DNA of 64,000 nt. Source: Streptomyces sp. NBC_01197. GTDB lineage: Bacteria; Actinomycetota; Actinomycetes; Streptomycetales; Streptomycetaceae. The notes beneath the pieces were generated by a model. The model made no database searches and was not told where the DNA came from. It saw only the letters and a program-made list of their open reading frames with translations. Position 1 is the stretch's first letter, and each line of letters begins with the position of its first letter. The stretch is taken from NCBI RefSeq assembly GCF_036010505.1, contig NZ_CP108569.1, forward strand, positions 3,855,001-3,919,000, in the 5' to 3' direction. Of this stretch, positions 15,751-23,192 are shown piece after piece. Made by a program: the position numbers and the translations under genes.

Positions 15751-16908
15751 TCAGCGCGAGTACACCGCCACGAAGTCCCGCGTCGCCTGGTTGTAGTAGC
15801 GCTCGGGCGGGTTCTCGAAGTCCAGGATGTTCGTCGGCTTCGGGTCGGCGGGGTCGGCCTTGCCGTTGTAGCTCATGAAGGAGGGCCAGGCGCGGTTCAT
15901 GTCGAGCGGCATCGCGCGTACGGCACCGGCGCGCTGCATCAGGTCCGCCAGCGTGTGGGCCGTCAGTGCCTGCCCGACCACCATGATGACGTCGCCCTTG
16001 GCGGTGACGCCCACGCCCGAGCGCTCCACGAACATCTTGCTCTGGTCGGTGGCTCCCCACTTGGAGTCGCTGTCGATGTCCGGGACGACCTTCCCGCCGT
16101 CGACCATCAGCTCCAGGCACTGGCGTACGCCGACGACGTCCGGTGTCATCCGTACGTCGCGGCCCCAGACGCCGAGCTTGAACGAACCGTCACGGTAGAA
16201 GACCTCGGAAGCGGCGCCGTTTCGGAGCGATCCGGCGGTACGGCCGTTGAGGTAGAAGCCACCGTTGGAGCCGCCGTCGGTGATCTTGAATCCGCCGTTC
16301 CAGGTGGCGACGAGTCCGGTGCGCTGACCCTTGGGGACGTTCGGCGGCACCGAGAAGGTGCCGCCGGGCTCCCGTACGCCCGGGTGGAGCTGGAAGCGCG
16401 CGTTCTTGGTGCTGATCCAGGCGACGGCCGCCTCGTACGACGTGTGCTCCGCGTCGGGCCGCACGTACGTCCCCTGCACGATCGGCCGCCCCTTGCTGTC
16501 GCTTGCCAGCGTGCGGTAGACGCCTTCGCCCTTGAGCGCCGGTGAGACCATCGGGCGCATCGGGTTGCGCAGTGGTACCTCGGAGTGGGCGCCGCGCGGG
16601 GGCGCTTGCGCGGCCGCGGTCTGGTTCATGCGGGCCTGGGCATCGGCCGACAGGGCGCCGCCGACCTTCGGTGGGTCGAGGTCGTACCTGATGTTCTCCA
16701 GCTTGTCGACCACAACGCCCAGGTGGTGCTCGCGGGCCCAGCCCGCGAGCCGTGCCGCCGTGCTGTCGTCGCCCGGGTAGGTCAGGGCGCCACTCACGGA
16801 CCAGCCGAGGGCTCCGACGCAGACCAGGAGGGCCGCGAGCACCGCGCGGGTGGCCTTTCCGCGGGGGCGCAGGCGCTTCCGGGGGCCGGGATCCGTTGCC
16901 TGGGACAT
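15751..16908 (-). CDS. Secreted phosphodiester glycosidase family protein (NAGPA/DUF2233)
   Basis: 385 residues from an ATG with an ideal GAAGGAGCGTC ribosome binding site. One N-terminal membrane segment (about 20-42, AVLAALLVCVGALGWSVSGAL) makes it secreted or anchored. The C-terminal NAGPA-like domain (about 170-380) shows ATWNGGFKITDGGSNGGFYL, then CLELMVDGG and MFVERSGVGVTAKGDVIMVV. Family members cleave phosphodiester alpha-GlcNAc linkages or act on exopolysaccharide and teichoic-type polymers. The real substrate here is unknown. It is divergent from the small secreted protein at 17127, with an inverted repeat between them. Confidence 0.88.
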   Translation of the reverse strand: MSQATDPGPRKRLRPRGKATRAVLAALLVCVGALGWSVSGALTYPGDDSTAARLAGWAREHHLGVVVDKLENIRYDLDPPKVGGALSADAQARMNQTAAAQAPPRGAHSEVPLRNPMRPMVSPALKGEGVYRTLASDSKGRPIVQGTYVRPDAEHTSYEAAVAWISTKNARFQLHPGVREPGGTFSVPPNVPKGQRTGLVATWNGGFKITDGGSNGGFYLNGRTAGSLRNGAASEVFYRDGSFKLGVWGRDVRMTPDVVGVRQCLELMVDGGKVVPDIDSDSKWGATDQSKMFVERSGVGVTAKGDVIMVVGQALTAHTLADLMQRAGAVRAMPLDMNRAWPSFMSYNGKADPADPKPTNILDFENPPERYYNQATRDFVAVYSR

Positions 16909-16992
16909 GACGCTCCTTCGCCTGACACGCACACCTGACACCCCATCGGAACCCGTCAGCGGAAATCCGCCCAGCCGGGAGGGGCCAACCGG

Positions 16993-17017
16993 GTGGTGTT
17001 CATCCGAAGAACACCAC
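16993..17017. promoter_or_regulatory. Inverted repeat GTGGTGTTC-N7-GAACACCAC
   Basis: Perfect 9-bp arms around ATCCGAA in the 218-bp divergent region between the phosphodiester glycosidase and the secreted protein at 17127. Because both genes read away from it, an operator is likelier than a terminator. A shorter pair, ATGTGAA (17061-17067) and TTCACAT (17100-17106), lies nearer the plus-strand gene. Confidence 0.5.
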
Positions 17018-17126
17018 TTCCTGTGCGTTGATCCCTGTCTGTCCGGGCCCCATCCGCATCATGTGAAAAGTACGTAGAACGTCCCACCGTAAAAACCGCT
17101 TCACATCACAGAAATGAGGGGCCGTC

Positions 17127-17567
17127 ATGACCAGCCAGGCCAAGAAGGTGTGGGCCGCCTTCAGCACCGCGTTCTTCGCGCTTATCGCGATGCTCGGATT
17201 CTCCACTTCGGCTCGCTCCGCCACCGCTGCCGTCTCTGCCGGGGCCTCCTCCCCGGTCCCCGCCGACCTGACGGGCCGCACCGTCCGTACGACGGGTGTC
17301 CCTGCCGTACGAACGGCTCCGGATGCCGCGGAACCGGCACCCGCTCCCGCGCCGGCACCTGCGCCGGTCACCGTCGAACCGGCGCAGGTCGCCTGGTGGG
17401 CGCTGCCCAAGGACCGTGCGCTGCCCCCGACCATCAAGCAGCGCATCCGCGCCGAAGCACACGGGTCCACGCCCAGCACGCGGCACCTCCCGCTCGACGT
17501 CGACGCTTCGTCGGACAACGCGGTCACGGACGCGGCGGTCGGTGAAGCGGTTCTTCAGCCGGCCTGA
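17127..17567 (+). CDS. Small secreted actinomycete protein, possibly DUF6344-like
   Basis: 146 residues. A signal peptide (MTSQAKKVWAAFSTAFFALI...) probably ends after TSARSATA. The mature part is Ala/Pro-rich with an APAPAPAPAPA stretch (about 70-80). A short conserved-looking block follows: VAWWALPKDRALPPTIKQRI (about 88-107). The GAGGGG ribosome binding site fixes the start. I recall Streptomyces DUF6344 proteins with this layout but am not certain of the match. No enzymatic motif is present. It lies alone between a divergent glycosidase and a convergent prim-pol gene. Confidence 0.72.
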   Translation: MTSQAKKVWAAFSTAFFALIAMLGFSTSARSATAAVSAGASSPVPADLTGRTVRTTGVPAVRTAPDAAEPAPAPAPAPAPVTVEPAQVAWWALPKDRALPPTIKQRIRAEAHGSTPSTRHLPLDVDASSDNAVTDAAVGEAVLQPA

Positions 17568-17601
17568 TCGTGCGACCGCTGCCGTGGGTTCTTTCGAGCC
17601 G

Positions 17602-17655
17602 CAGGCCGCACGGGCCACGCAGGCCGCACGGGCCACGCAGGCCGCACAGATCACA
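17602..17655. repeat. 18-bp tandem repeat, three copies
   Basis: Two identical 18-bp units (CAGGCCGCACGGGCCACG) at 17602 and 17620 and a diverged third at 17638. They fill the 92-bp gap between the convergent genes ending at 17567 and 17660. Confidence 0.85.
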
Positions 17656-17659
17656 CAGG

Positions 17660-18538
17660 TCAAACAAGCCGCACCGATCGCGGTGCGGGCATCGTCAGGC
17701 GGGCTGCCGAGGCGATGGTGGCACGGGCTTCATGCTCGGTGAGTCCGGTACGGGCAGCCGCGTGGGTGAGCTGGTAGGCGAGTCGGTCGCCGAAACCGTT
17801 CTCGTAAGCGCGGCAGGCAGCCCAGAACAGACGGATGTTGCGCTGCCCCTCATGGGCGGCGAGTACGAAGTGCACCAGGCCATGGCCCTGAGTGGGCCGG
17901 CCGGTGGGGTACTGGGAACGCGCGGGAGGCGTGAGCAGACGGAGAAGAGCACGAGGACAGGGCGCGGGCGCGAGATGTGCCGCGCCGGGCGCGAGACGGT
18001 AGACCCCGTGGGCCGTGAGTGAACCGGGCCCCACGAGATAACCGCCGGCGCCACGGACGTCGATGCCGGGAGCGAGCCGGCTCACCGAGTTGGGGACGAC
18101 CCTGTCGGGTGGTCCGGTCAGCCAGAGGTGGCTGCCGCCGCTCGGGGTGAGCACGGTGACGGTCGCCGGGATCGCGAACAGATGCTTGAGTGCGAGGCGT
18201 TGCAGAGCGGCAGTGGAGTCGGTCTCCGCCTTGGTGTCGAGGTCGATGCCGATCAGATGGTGCGGCGGCCGGCCGCAGGCGATGCCGTAGCCGGTGGCCC
18301 AGGGGGCGGCGGCGAACAGCGCGTGTACGGCTGTGGGGTCGGCCGTTGCGTCGTGGACGCCGTGCCCCGTACGGCCGCAGGCGCCGCGGCAGCGGACCGG
18401 GGCGGCCTCCCCGTGGTGCGGCGAGGGGATCGCCGGGAGCTTTGTGCGGGACAGGGGGATGACGGGGAGCCCGAGCTCGGCGGCGGAGAGCGCCTGGGTG
18501 AGGGCCAGGGCGGCGGGGTGCCTGTCGGTGGCGGCCAT
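17660..18538 (-). CDS. Bifunctional DNA primase/polymerase (prim-pol) domain protein
   Basis: 292 residues from the ATG at 18538; an ATG six codons upstream (18556) is possible, and both have weak ribosome binding sites. The prim-pol core (about 15-190) has the AEP motifs: IGIDLDTKAE (DxD, metal ligands), TPSGGSHLWLTG (SxH type) and GIDVRGAGGYLVGPGS. These proteins are usually found on plasmids and phages, or as chromosomal stand-alone copies in Streptomyces. No helicase domain follows; the C-terminus (about 230-292) is a small helical region resembling primase C-terminal pieces. Unlike the copy at 8679, the catalytic residues look intact, so DNA-synthesis activity is plausible. Confidence 0.87.
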   Translation of the reverse strand: MAATDRHPAALALTQALSAAELGLPVIPLSRTKLPAIPSPHHGEAAPVRCRGACGRTGHGVHDATADPTAVHALFAAAPWATGYGIACGRPPHHLIGIDLDTKAETDSTAALQRLALKHLFAIPATVTVLTPSGGSHLWLTGPPDRVVPNSVSRLAPGIDVRGAGGYLVGPGSLTAHGVYRLAPGAAHLAPAPCPRALLRLLTPPARSQYPTGRPTQGHGLVHFVLAAHEGQRNIRLFWAACRAYENGFGDRLAYQLTHAAARTGLTEHEARATIASAARLTMPAPRSVRLV

Positions 18539-18861
18539 GCGTTCATTATCGTGCAAGCGTTCGAATGAAGACAGTGGGGCGGAGGGCTCTTTCGCGACCG
18601 GTCCGGAAGAAGTGCAGGAACGCTTCGCCTCCTGGGGTGCCCGGGCTCTGAGTGTGGGGGGCCGGCCGTTGCGCAGGTTCGTGACATGTTAGGGGTTTAT
18701 CGACTTAACGTCACGCTTGCGAGGGAATCAGGCCTTCCAGGCTGGTTCAGCGGGGGTCCGGTGGGCAACTCTGATCTCGCGACAGTCGTGAACCACTTCA
18801 CCGGGGCGGTCGGCCAACCACCCCGGAAACAGCCGCACTTCTGGTTCCTGGAGGAAATGAC
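18539..18861. other. Promoter region of the small secreted protein
   Basis: 323 bp between divergent genes. TTCATT (18542) and AATGAA (about 18564) form a weak dyad just upstream of the prim-pol start. A less GC-rich segment near 18679-18712 (GTGACATGTTA, then TTAACGTCAC) forms an imperfect dyad and is the likeliest promoter or operator zone for the plus-strand gene. No coding frame is credible. Confidence 0.45.
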
Positions 18862-19167
18862 ATGGCACACATCCGTACCGTTCGCGTCCTTGCCGCCGTC
18901 GCCGCCCTGCCGCTGGCCGCGGCCCTCTTCACGGGTGTGGCGACCGCGGACAACGGCGCCGTCGCGGGCAGCGGATCCAACGCCAGTGTTGCCGGGGTCG
19001 TCGGCAGTGGCGTCGGGCACAACAACAATGGCAACTCGACCACCACGCAGCAGGTTGCCACCGGCTCCGGGGCGTCGAACCAGAACAGCACGGCCAGTGT
19101 GAACGGTTCGGCGTTCACGTCGATCGACCAGGCCCACTACACGGTGAACTTCACCAGGCTCTGGTGA
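18862..19167 (+). CDS. Small secreted Gly/Asn/Ser-rich protein
   Basis: 101 residues. A clean signal peptide (residues 1-28, ending VATA|DNG) precedes a mature 73-residue chain rich in Gly, Ser, Asn and Thr: VAGSGSNASVAGVVGSGVG, HNNNGNSTTTQQ, then an aromatic C-terminus (HYTVNFTRLW). GGAGGAAATGAC gives an ideal ribosome binding site. The composition resembles secreted self-assembling or surface proteins, but it is neither a chaplin (no matching hydrophobic repeat or cysteines) nor a rodlin. Two hairpins (19201-19219 and 19242-19277) end the transcript. Function unknown. Confidence 0.82.
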   Translation: MAHIRTVRVLAAVAALPLAAALFTGVATADNGAVAGSGSNASVAGVVGSGVGHNNNGNSTTTQQVATGSGASNQNSTASVNGSAFTSIDQAHYTVNFTRLW

Positions 19168-19200
19168 CATACGGCCCGATGGGGGTCGGGGCAGTGGGGG

Positions 19201-19219
19201 TCGTGCGGCAACCGCACGA
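19201..19219 (+). terminator. Hairpin TCGTGCGG-CAA-CCGCACGA
   Basis: A perfect 8-bp stem with a 3-base loop, 34 bp after the small secreted gene; the first of two tandem hairpins. Confidence 0.6.
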
Positions 19220-19241
19220 GTACCGCAAGGGGTGAATGACG

Positions 19242-19277
19242 GTCCGGGCGACGGTGCTGAGGCGCCGCCGCCCGGAC
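19242..19277 (+). terminator. Terminator hairpin with TTTT tail
   Basis: Arms GTCCGGGCG and CGCCCGGAC (9 bp) are followed by GGTTTTCC. It isolates the five-gene acyl-CoA operon from the upstream gene. Confidence 0.65.
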
Positions 19278-19339
19278 GGTTTTCCGCGTGCTGCGGTGGC
19301 AGTTGTGGCAAGGCTCCGGTCTTGACACCGGACAGGTAA

Positions 19340-19354
19340 CTGACGGACAGTCAG
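19340..19354. promoter_or_regulatory. Operator-like palindrome CTGAC-GGACA-GTCAG
   Basis: Perfect 5-bp arms with a 5-base centre, 35 bp before the GTG of the first acyl-CoA dehydrogenase. A TTGACA element lies just upstream (19322-19327). The position suits control of the whole operon by a TetR-type regulator, none of which is encoded nearby. Confidence 0.55.
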
Positions 19355-19389
19355 AAACCCTGATCCGGACGCCCCGGGAGGCCGCCGAC

Positions 19390-20571
19390 GTGCACCTCGC
19401 CCCTACGGAACGGCAGTTGGAACTCCGTGCCGAACTCCGTTCATATTTCAGTGAAGTGATGCGCCAGGGGCCTGGCGGCGGCTCCTCTCCGGGCGCCGGC
19501 GCACCCCCTGCGGAACAACGGGCGCTGCTGCGGCGCATCGGCGCCGACGGAATGCTCGGGCTCGGCTGGCCCGTCGAGTACGGAGGTAAGGGCCGCGGGC
19601 CCGATGAGCAGTTCGTCTTCTTCGACGAGGCGTACCGCGCGGGTGCGCCCGTTTCGATGGTCACACTGAACACCGTCGGACCGACCCTGATGAAGTACGG
19701 GACGCCCGAGCAGAAGGACTACTTCCTTCCGCGCATACTGACCGGCGACGTCGTCTTCGCGATCGGCTACAGCGAGCCGTCGGCCGGTACCGATCTCGCC
19801 TCGCTGCGCACGCGCGCGGTGCGGGACGGTGACACGTGGGTGATCGACGGACAGAAGATCTTCACGTCCAACGCCCAGAACGCCGACTGGATCTGGCTCG
19901 CCTGCCGGACCGACCCGGACGCGCCCAAGCACCGCGGCATCTCGATCATCCTGGTGCCGACCGGTGCCACCGGCTTCTCGTGGACCCCGATCGAGACGGT
20001 GGGCGGGCAGACCACGACCGCCACGTACTACGACGGGGTCCGGGTGCCCGCGGGGAACCTGGTCGGTGCCGAGAACGCCGGCTGGAAGCTGATCACCAAC
20101 CAGCTCAACCATGAGCGGGTGGCGCTGGCCGCGATCGGTATGCAGGCGGAGGACGCCTATGCGGAGGTCCTGGCGTACGCCCGCACACCCGAACCGGACA
20201 CCGGCGCACGGCCGGCCGACCGCGCGTGGGTCAGGGCGCGGCTCGCGGAGGTGCACGCCCGGCTCGCGGCGGTCAGATTGCTCAACTGGCGGCTGGTCGG
20301 GGACGTCGGGGCCGGGACTCTCGCGCCGGGGGATGCAAGTGGGGTCAAGTTTCTGGGAACCGAAAGCGCCGTAGAGGTGTATCGAATGTGTCAGGAAATT
20401 GCGGGGGAGACAGCGTTGATCCGGGCGGGGGCTCCCGGGGCTTTCGGGGACGGAGAGCTGGAGCGCATGAACCGGGCCGCGCAGATCAACACGTTCGGGG
20501 GCGGGGTGAGCGAGGTGCAGCGGGAGATCGTCGCGACGATGCGACTCGGGATGAGGAGCCGGAAGAGGTGA
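19390..20571 (+). CDS. Acyl-CoA dehydrogenase (FadE29/ChsE2-like)
   Basis: 393 residues from a GTG behind GGGAGG. All acyl-CoA dehydrogenase blocks are present: a helical N-domain, the flavin-binding stretch GYSEPSAGTDLASLRTRAVRDG and WVIDGQKIFTSNAQNADWIWL (about 120-165), and the C-terminal helical domain ending VQREIVATMRLGMRSRKR. FAD-dependent alpha,beta-desaturation of an acyl-CoA is expected. In mycobacteria two unlike subunits form a ChsE1-ChsE2 tetramer acting on the three-carbon steroid side chain. The partner here would be the gene at 21631. It is first in a coupled operon; its stop overlaps the next start (GTGA). Confidence 0.93.
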   Translation: MHLAPTERQLELRAELRSYFSEVMRQGPGGGSSPGAGAPPAEQRALLRRIGADGMLGLGWPVEYGGKGRGPDEQFVFFDEAYRAGAPVSMVTLNTVGPTLMKYGTPEQKDYFLPRILTGDVVFAIGYSEPSAGTDLASLRTRAVRDGDTWVIDGQKIFTSNAQNADWIWLACRTDPDAPKHRGISIILVPTGATGFSWTPIETVGGQTTTATYYDGVRVPAGNLVGAENAGWKLITNQLNHERVALAAIGMQAEDAYAEVLAYARTPEPDTGARPADRAWVRARLAEVHARLAAVRLLNWRLVGDVGAGTLAPGDASGVKFLGTESAVEVYRMCQEIAGETALIRAGAPGAFGDGELERMNRAAQINTFGGGVSEVQREIVATMRLGMRSRKR

Positions 20572-21629
20572 GCGGTGAGGTGGTGAGGGGCGAAGCGGTC
20601 AATGGTGGGGCGTCCGGCGGTGGGGTGGCCAATCGCCAGGCGGCCGGCGGCGCGGAGCCGAGCGGGAAGGACGGAAAGGAACTGCTGTACGAGCAGTTGA
20701 AGGTGTACGAGGGGCGCCCGGCCGCGACCTCCGGGGTGGGCAAGGACACGGTCAACGAGCCGATGATCAGGCACTGGTGCGAGGTGATGGGGGACGCGAA
20801 CCCGGCCTATCCGGCTGTCGCGCCGCCGACGATGCTCCAGGCCTGGACGATGGGCGGGCTCTCGGGGCACACGGGCAGGACCGCCGCTTATGACGAGTTG
20901 TTCGCCCTGCTGGACGGTGCGGGATGCACGGCGGTCGTCGCGACCGACTGCGAGCAGGAGTATCTCCGGGATCTGCGGCCCGGTGACCGGATCACCTTCG
21001 ACGCGGTGATCGAGTCGGTCTCCGAGCGCAAGAAGACCGCGCTGGGGGCCGGGTACTTCGTCACTACGCGGATGGATGTCCGGGCCGACGGTGAGCTGGC
21101 GGGGACGCACCGTTTCCGGATCCTCAAGTACGCACCCGGGGCGAGGACGGAGAAACCGGCTGCGGCAGCTACGGGGTTCGGCAGCAAGGCCGTTACGGGC
21201 GTGGGGGAGGCCGGGGGCGGGAGGCCGGGGGCGAGGCGGCCGCGCCCGGTCGTGAACCGGGACAACGCCGGGTTCTGGGAGGGGGTGGCCCGGCACGAGC
21301 TGCTGATCCAGCGGTGCACGGCCTGTTCGGCGCTTCGGTTCCCCTGGCTGCCGGGCTGCAACGCGTGCGGATCGCCGGAGTGGGACACGGTCGAGGCGAG
21401 CGGGGCCGGGGCGGTCTATTCGTATGTGGTCATGCACCATCCCGCCTTTCCGGCCTTCGACCCGCCCTATGCGGTGGGCCTGATCGAGCTGGCCGAAGGA
21501 GTGCGCATGGTGAGCAATGTGATCGGTGTGGCGTACGACAAGGTGCGGGTCGGTCTGCCGGTGAGCCTCGAGTTCCTCCGCGTGGACGAGGACCTGGAGC
21601 TTCCGGTGTTCAGGGGAGGCGGGGGCTGA
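20568..21629 (+). CDS. MaoC-like hydratase / DUF35 fusion (ChsH2-like)
   Basis: 353 residues from a GTG overlapping the previous stop. After a Gly/Ala-rich leader, a MaoC-type hot-dog domain (about 40-195) is followed by a linker and a DUF35 domain (about 228-350). The DUF35 part has a zinc ribbon CTACSALRFPWLPGCNACG (C-x2-C-x12-C-x2-C) and an OB-fold. In M. tuberculosis, ChsH2 pairs with ChsH1 to hydrate the steroid side-chain enoyl-CoA, and its DUF35 part binds the aldolase Ltp2. Genes for both partners lie downstream here (22680 and 23189), so the same complex is likely. Confidence 0.9.
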   Translation: MSGEVVRGEAVNGGASGGGVANRQAAGGAEPSGKDGKELLYEQLKVYEGRPAATSGVGKDTVNEPMIRHWCEVMGDANPAYPAVAPPTMLQAWTMGGLSGHTGRTAAYDELFALLDGAGCTAVVATDCEQEYLRDLRPGDRITFDAVIESVSERKKTALGAGYFVTTRMDVRADGELAGTHRFRILKYAPGARTEKPAAAATGFGSKAVTGVGEAGGGRPGARRPRPVVNRDNAGFWEGVARHELLIQRCTACSALRFPWLPGCNACGSPEWDTVEASGAGAVYSYVVMHHPAFPAFDPPYAVGLIELAEGVRMVSNVIGVAYDKVRVGLPVSLEFLRVDEDLELPVFRGGGG

Positions 21630-21630
21630 C

Positions 21631-22683
21631 ATGGAGTTCACACCGACGGAGGAGCAGGAAGCCGCGCGGGACCTGGCCGCACACATCTTCGCGGACCTCT
21701 CCACGCACGAGCGGCTGACGGCGGCCGGCACCGGGACGGATGCCGGATTGTGGAAAGCGCTGGGCGCGGCGGGGCTGGTGGCGGCGGCCGAGGAGACGGG
21801 GCTGCTCGGTCTGGTGCTGCTCCTGGAGGAGCAGGGCAGGACCACGGCCCAGGTCCCCTTCGCCGCGACCTGTGTGTACGGGCTGCTGGCGGTGGCCGCC
21901 CATGGCACGGCCGAGCAGCGCGGGAGGCTGCTGCCCGCGCTGCGGGAGGGGGCGGCGGTCGCGACGGGTGCGGTCCCGGCGCGCGGAGGCGTACGTGCCG
22001 ACGCGCACGGGATGCTGAGCGGGAGCGTTCCATTCGTGCCGTGGCTGCGGGACGCCACTCTGGTGCTGGTCGCCGACCAGGACCTCGGGCTCTGGCTGGT
22101 ACGGGTGGCGGACGCGCGGACGGAGCCGGTGGAGAGCACCGCACCCTGGTCGGGAGGGCGGCTGACTCTGTCCGGGACACCGGCCGAGGCGCTGGGCGGC
22201 CCGGGGGCGTACCAGCAGGTGCTGGCGGTGGCGCGGATAGCGTTCGCGGGGCTCCAGGCCGGTGTGTGCGCGGGTTCACTCGCGCGTGCCGTCTCGTACA
22301 CCTCGGAGCGTGAGCAGTTCGGGCGGCCGCTCTCCACCAACCAGGGGGTGCTGCTGCGGGCGGCGGACGCGTACATGGACACCGAGGCGATACGGGTCAC
22401 GGCGTATGAGGCGGCCTGGCGGCACGACGAGGGACTGCCGTTCGTCACCCATGCGCTCACCGCGGCGTGGTGGGCGTCGGAGGCGGGCAAGCGGGTCGTG
22501 CACGCGGGCCAGCATCTGCACGGCGGGCTGGGCTCCGACCTCGAATACCCAGCACACCGGCATTTTCTCTGGGGGCGGCAGCTCGACGCGTATCTGGGCT
22601 GCGGCAGCGAAGTGCTGGACGAGTTGGGCACGTTGCTCGTGGACGGCTGTGCGGGAACCGCAGAGATGGAGGAGCCGGTATGA
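21631..22683 (+). CDS. Acyl-CoA dehydrogenase, second subunit (FadE28/ChsE1-like)
   Basis: 350 residues, shorter and more diverged than the gene at 19390, as expected of the partner subunit in a heteromeric dehydrogenase. Recognisable parts are MEFTPTEEQEAARDLAAHIF at the N-terminus and the C-terminal YTSEREQFGRPLSTNQGVLL and GGLGSDLEYPAHRHFLWGRQ blocks. GGGAGGCGGGG precedes the ATG, which follows the previous stop by one base. Its stop overlaps the next start (ATGA). It probably contributes to the FAD site or to substrate binding rather than acting alone. Confidence 0.9.
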   Translation: MEFTPTEEQEAARDLAAHIFADLSTHERLTAAGTGTDAGLWKALGAAGLVAAAEETGLLGLVLLLEEQGRTTAQVPFAATCVYGLLAVAAHGTAEQRGRLLPALREGAAVATGAVPARGGVRADAHGMLSGSVPFVPWLRDATLVLVADQDLGLWLVRVADARTEPVESTAPWSGGRLTLSGTPAEALGGPGAYQQVLAVARIAFAGLQAGVCAGSLARAVSYTSEREQFGRPLSTNQGVLLRAADAYMDTEAIRVTAYEAAWRHDEGLPFVTHALTAAWWASEAGKRVVHAGQHLHGGLGSDLEYPAHRHFLWGRQLDAYLGCGSEVLDELGTLLVDGCAGTAEMEEPV

Positions 22684-23192
22684 GAGTCGGCGATGAACTG
22701 GCGCCGTTGGAGATCCCGGTCACCCGCACCCTGATCGTCGCGGGAGCCGTCGCCTCCCGTGACTACCAGGACGTGCACCACGATGCCGAGGCCGCCAAGG
22801 AGAAGGGCTCTCCGGACATCTTCATGAACATCCTGACGACCAATGGGCTGGTCGGCAGATTCATCACCGACCACTTCGGCCCCGGATACAGACTGCGCAA
22901 GGTCGCGATCCGGCTCGGGGCTCCCAACTATCCGGGGGACACGATGGTGTTGACGGGTACGGTGTCCGCGGTCGAGGGGGACGACGCGGAGGTCTGGATC
23001 ATCGGCACCAACGGGAAGGGCCGGCACGTCACAGGCACCGTGACAGTCACGGCTTCGGGCGCGGAGGGGGGAACGGCCGCGGATGCGGATGCGGACGTCG
23101 CCGTGCACACCGGCTCTGGCTCTGACACCCGCGCCGACTGCGGCACCCGCGTCTGCTCCGGTGCGGATTCCGGGAGCGGGGTGGCCGTATGA
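22680..23192 (+). CDS. MaoC family hydratase (ChsH1-like)
   Basis: 170 residues; a single hot-dog domain (about 1-125) with DYQDVHHDAEAAKEKGSPDI, which contains the Asp/His hydratase motif, and FMNILTTNGLVGRFITDHFG. The remaining 45 residues are Ala/Asp/Gly-rich and look disordered. Family members add water to enoyl-CoA; ChsH1 does so in complex with ChsH2. The ATG overlaps the preceding stop, and its stop overlaps the next ATG. The low-complexity tail is longer than in mycobacterial ChsH1 as I recall it. Confidence 0.9.
   Translation: MRVGDELAPLEIPVTRTLIVAGAVASRDYQDVHHDAEAAKEKGSPDIFMNILTTNGLVGRFITDHFGPGYRLRKVAIRLGAPNYPGDTMVLTGTVSAVEGDDAEVWIIGTNGKGRHVTGTVTVTASGAEGGTAADADADVAVHTGSGSDTRADCGTRVCSGADSGSGVAV

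Noticed and set aside
18862-19167. Chaplin or rodlin
   Set aside because: The mature sequence lacks the chaplin hydrophobic domain and cysteines and does not match rodlin. Only general Gly/Asn-rich composition is shared.
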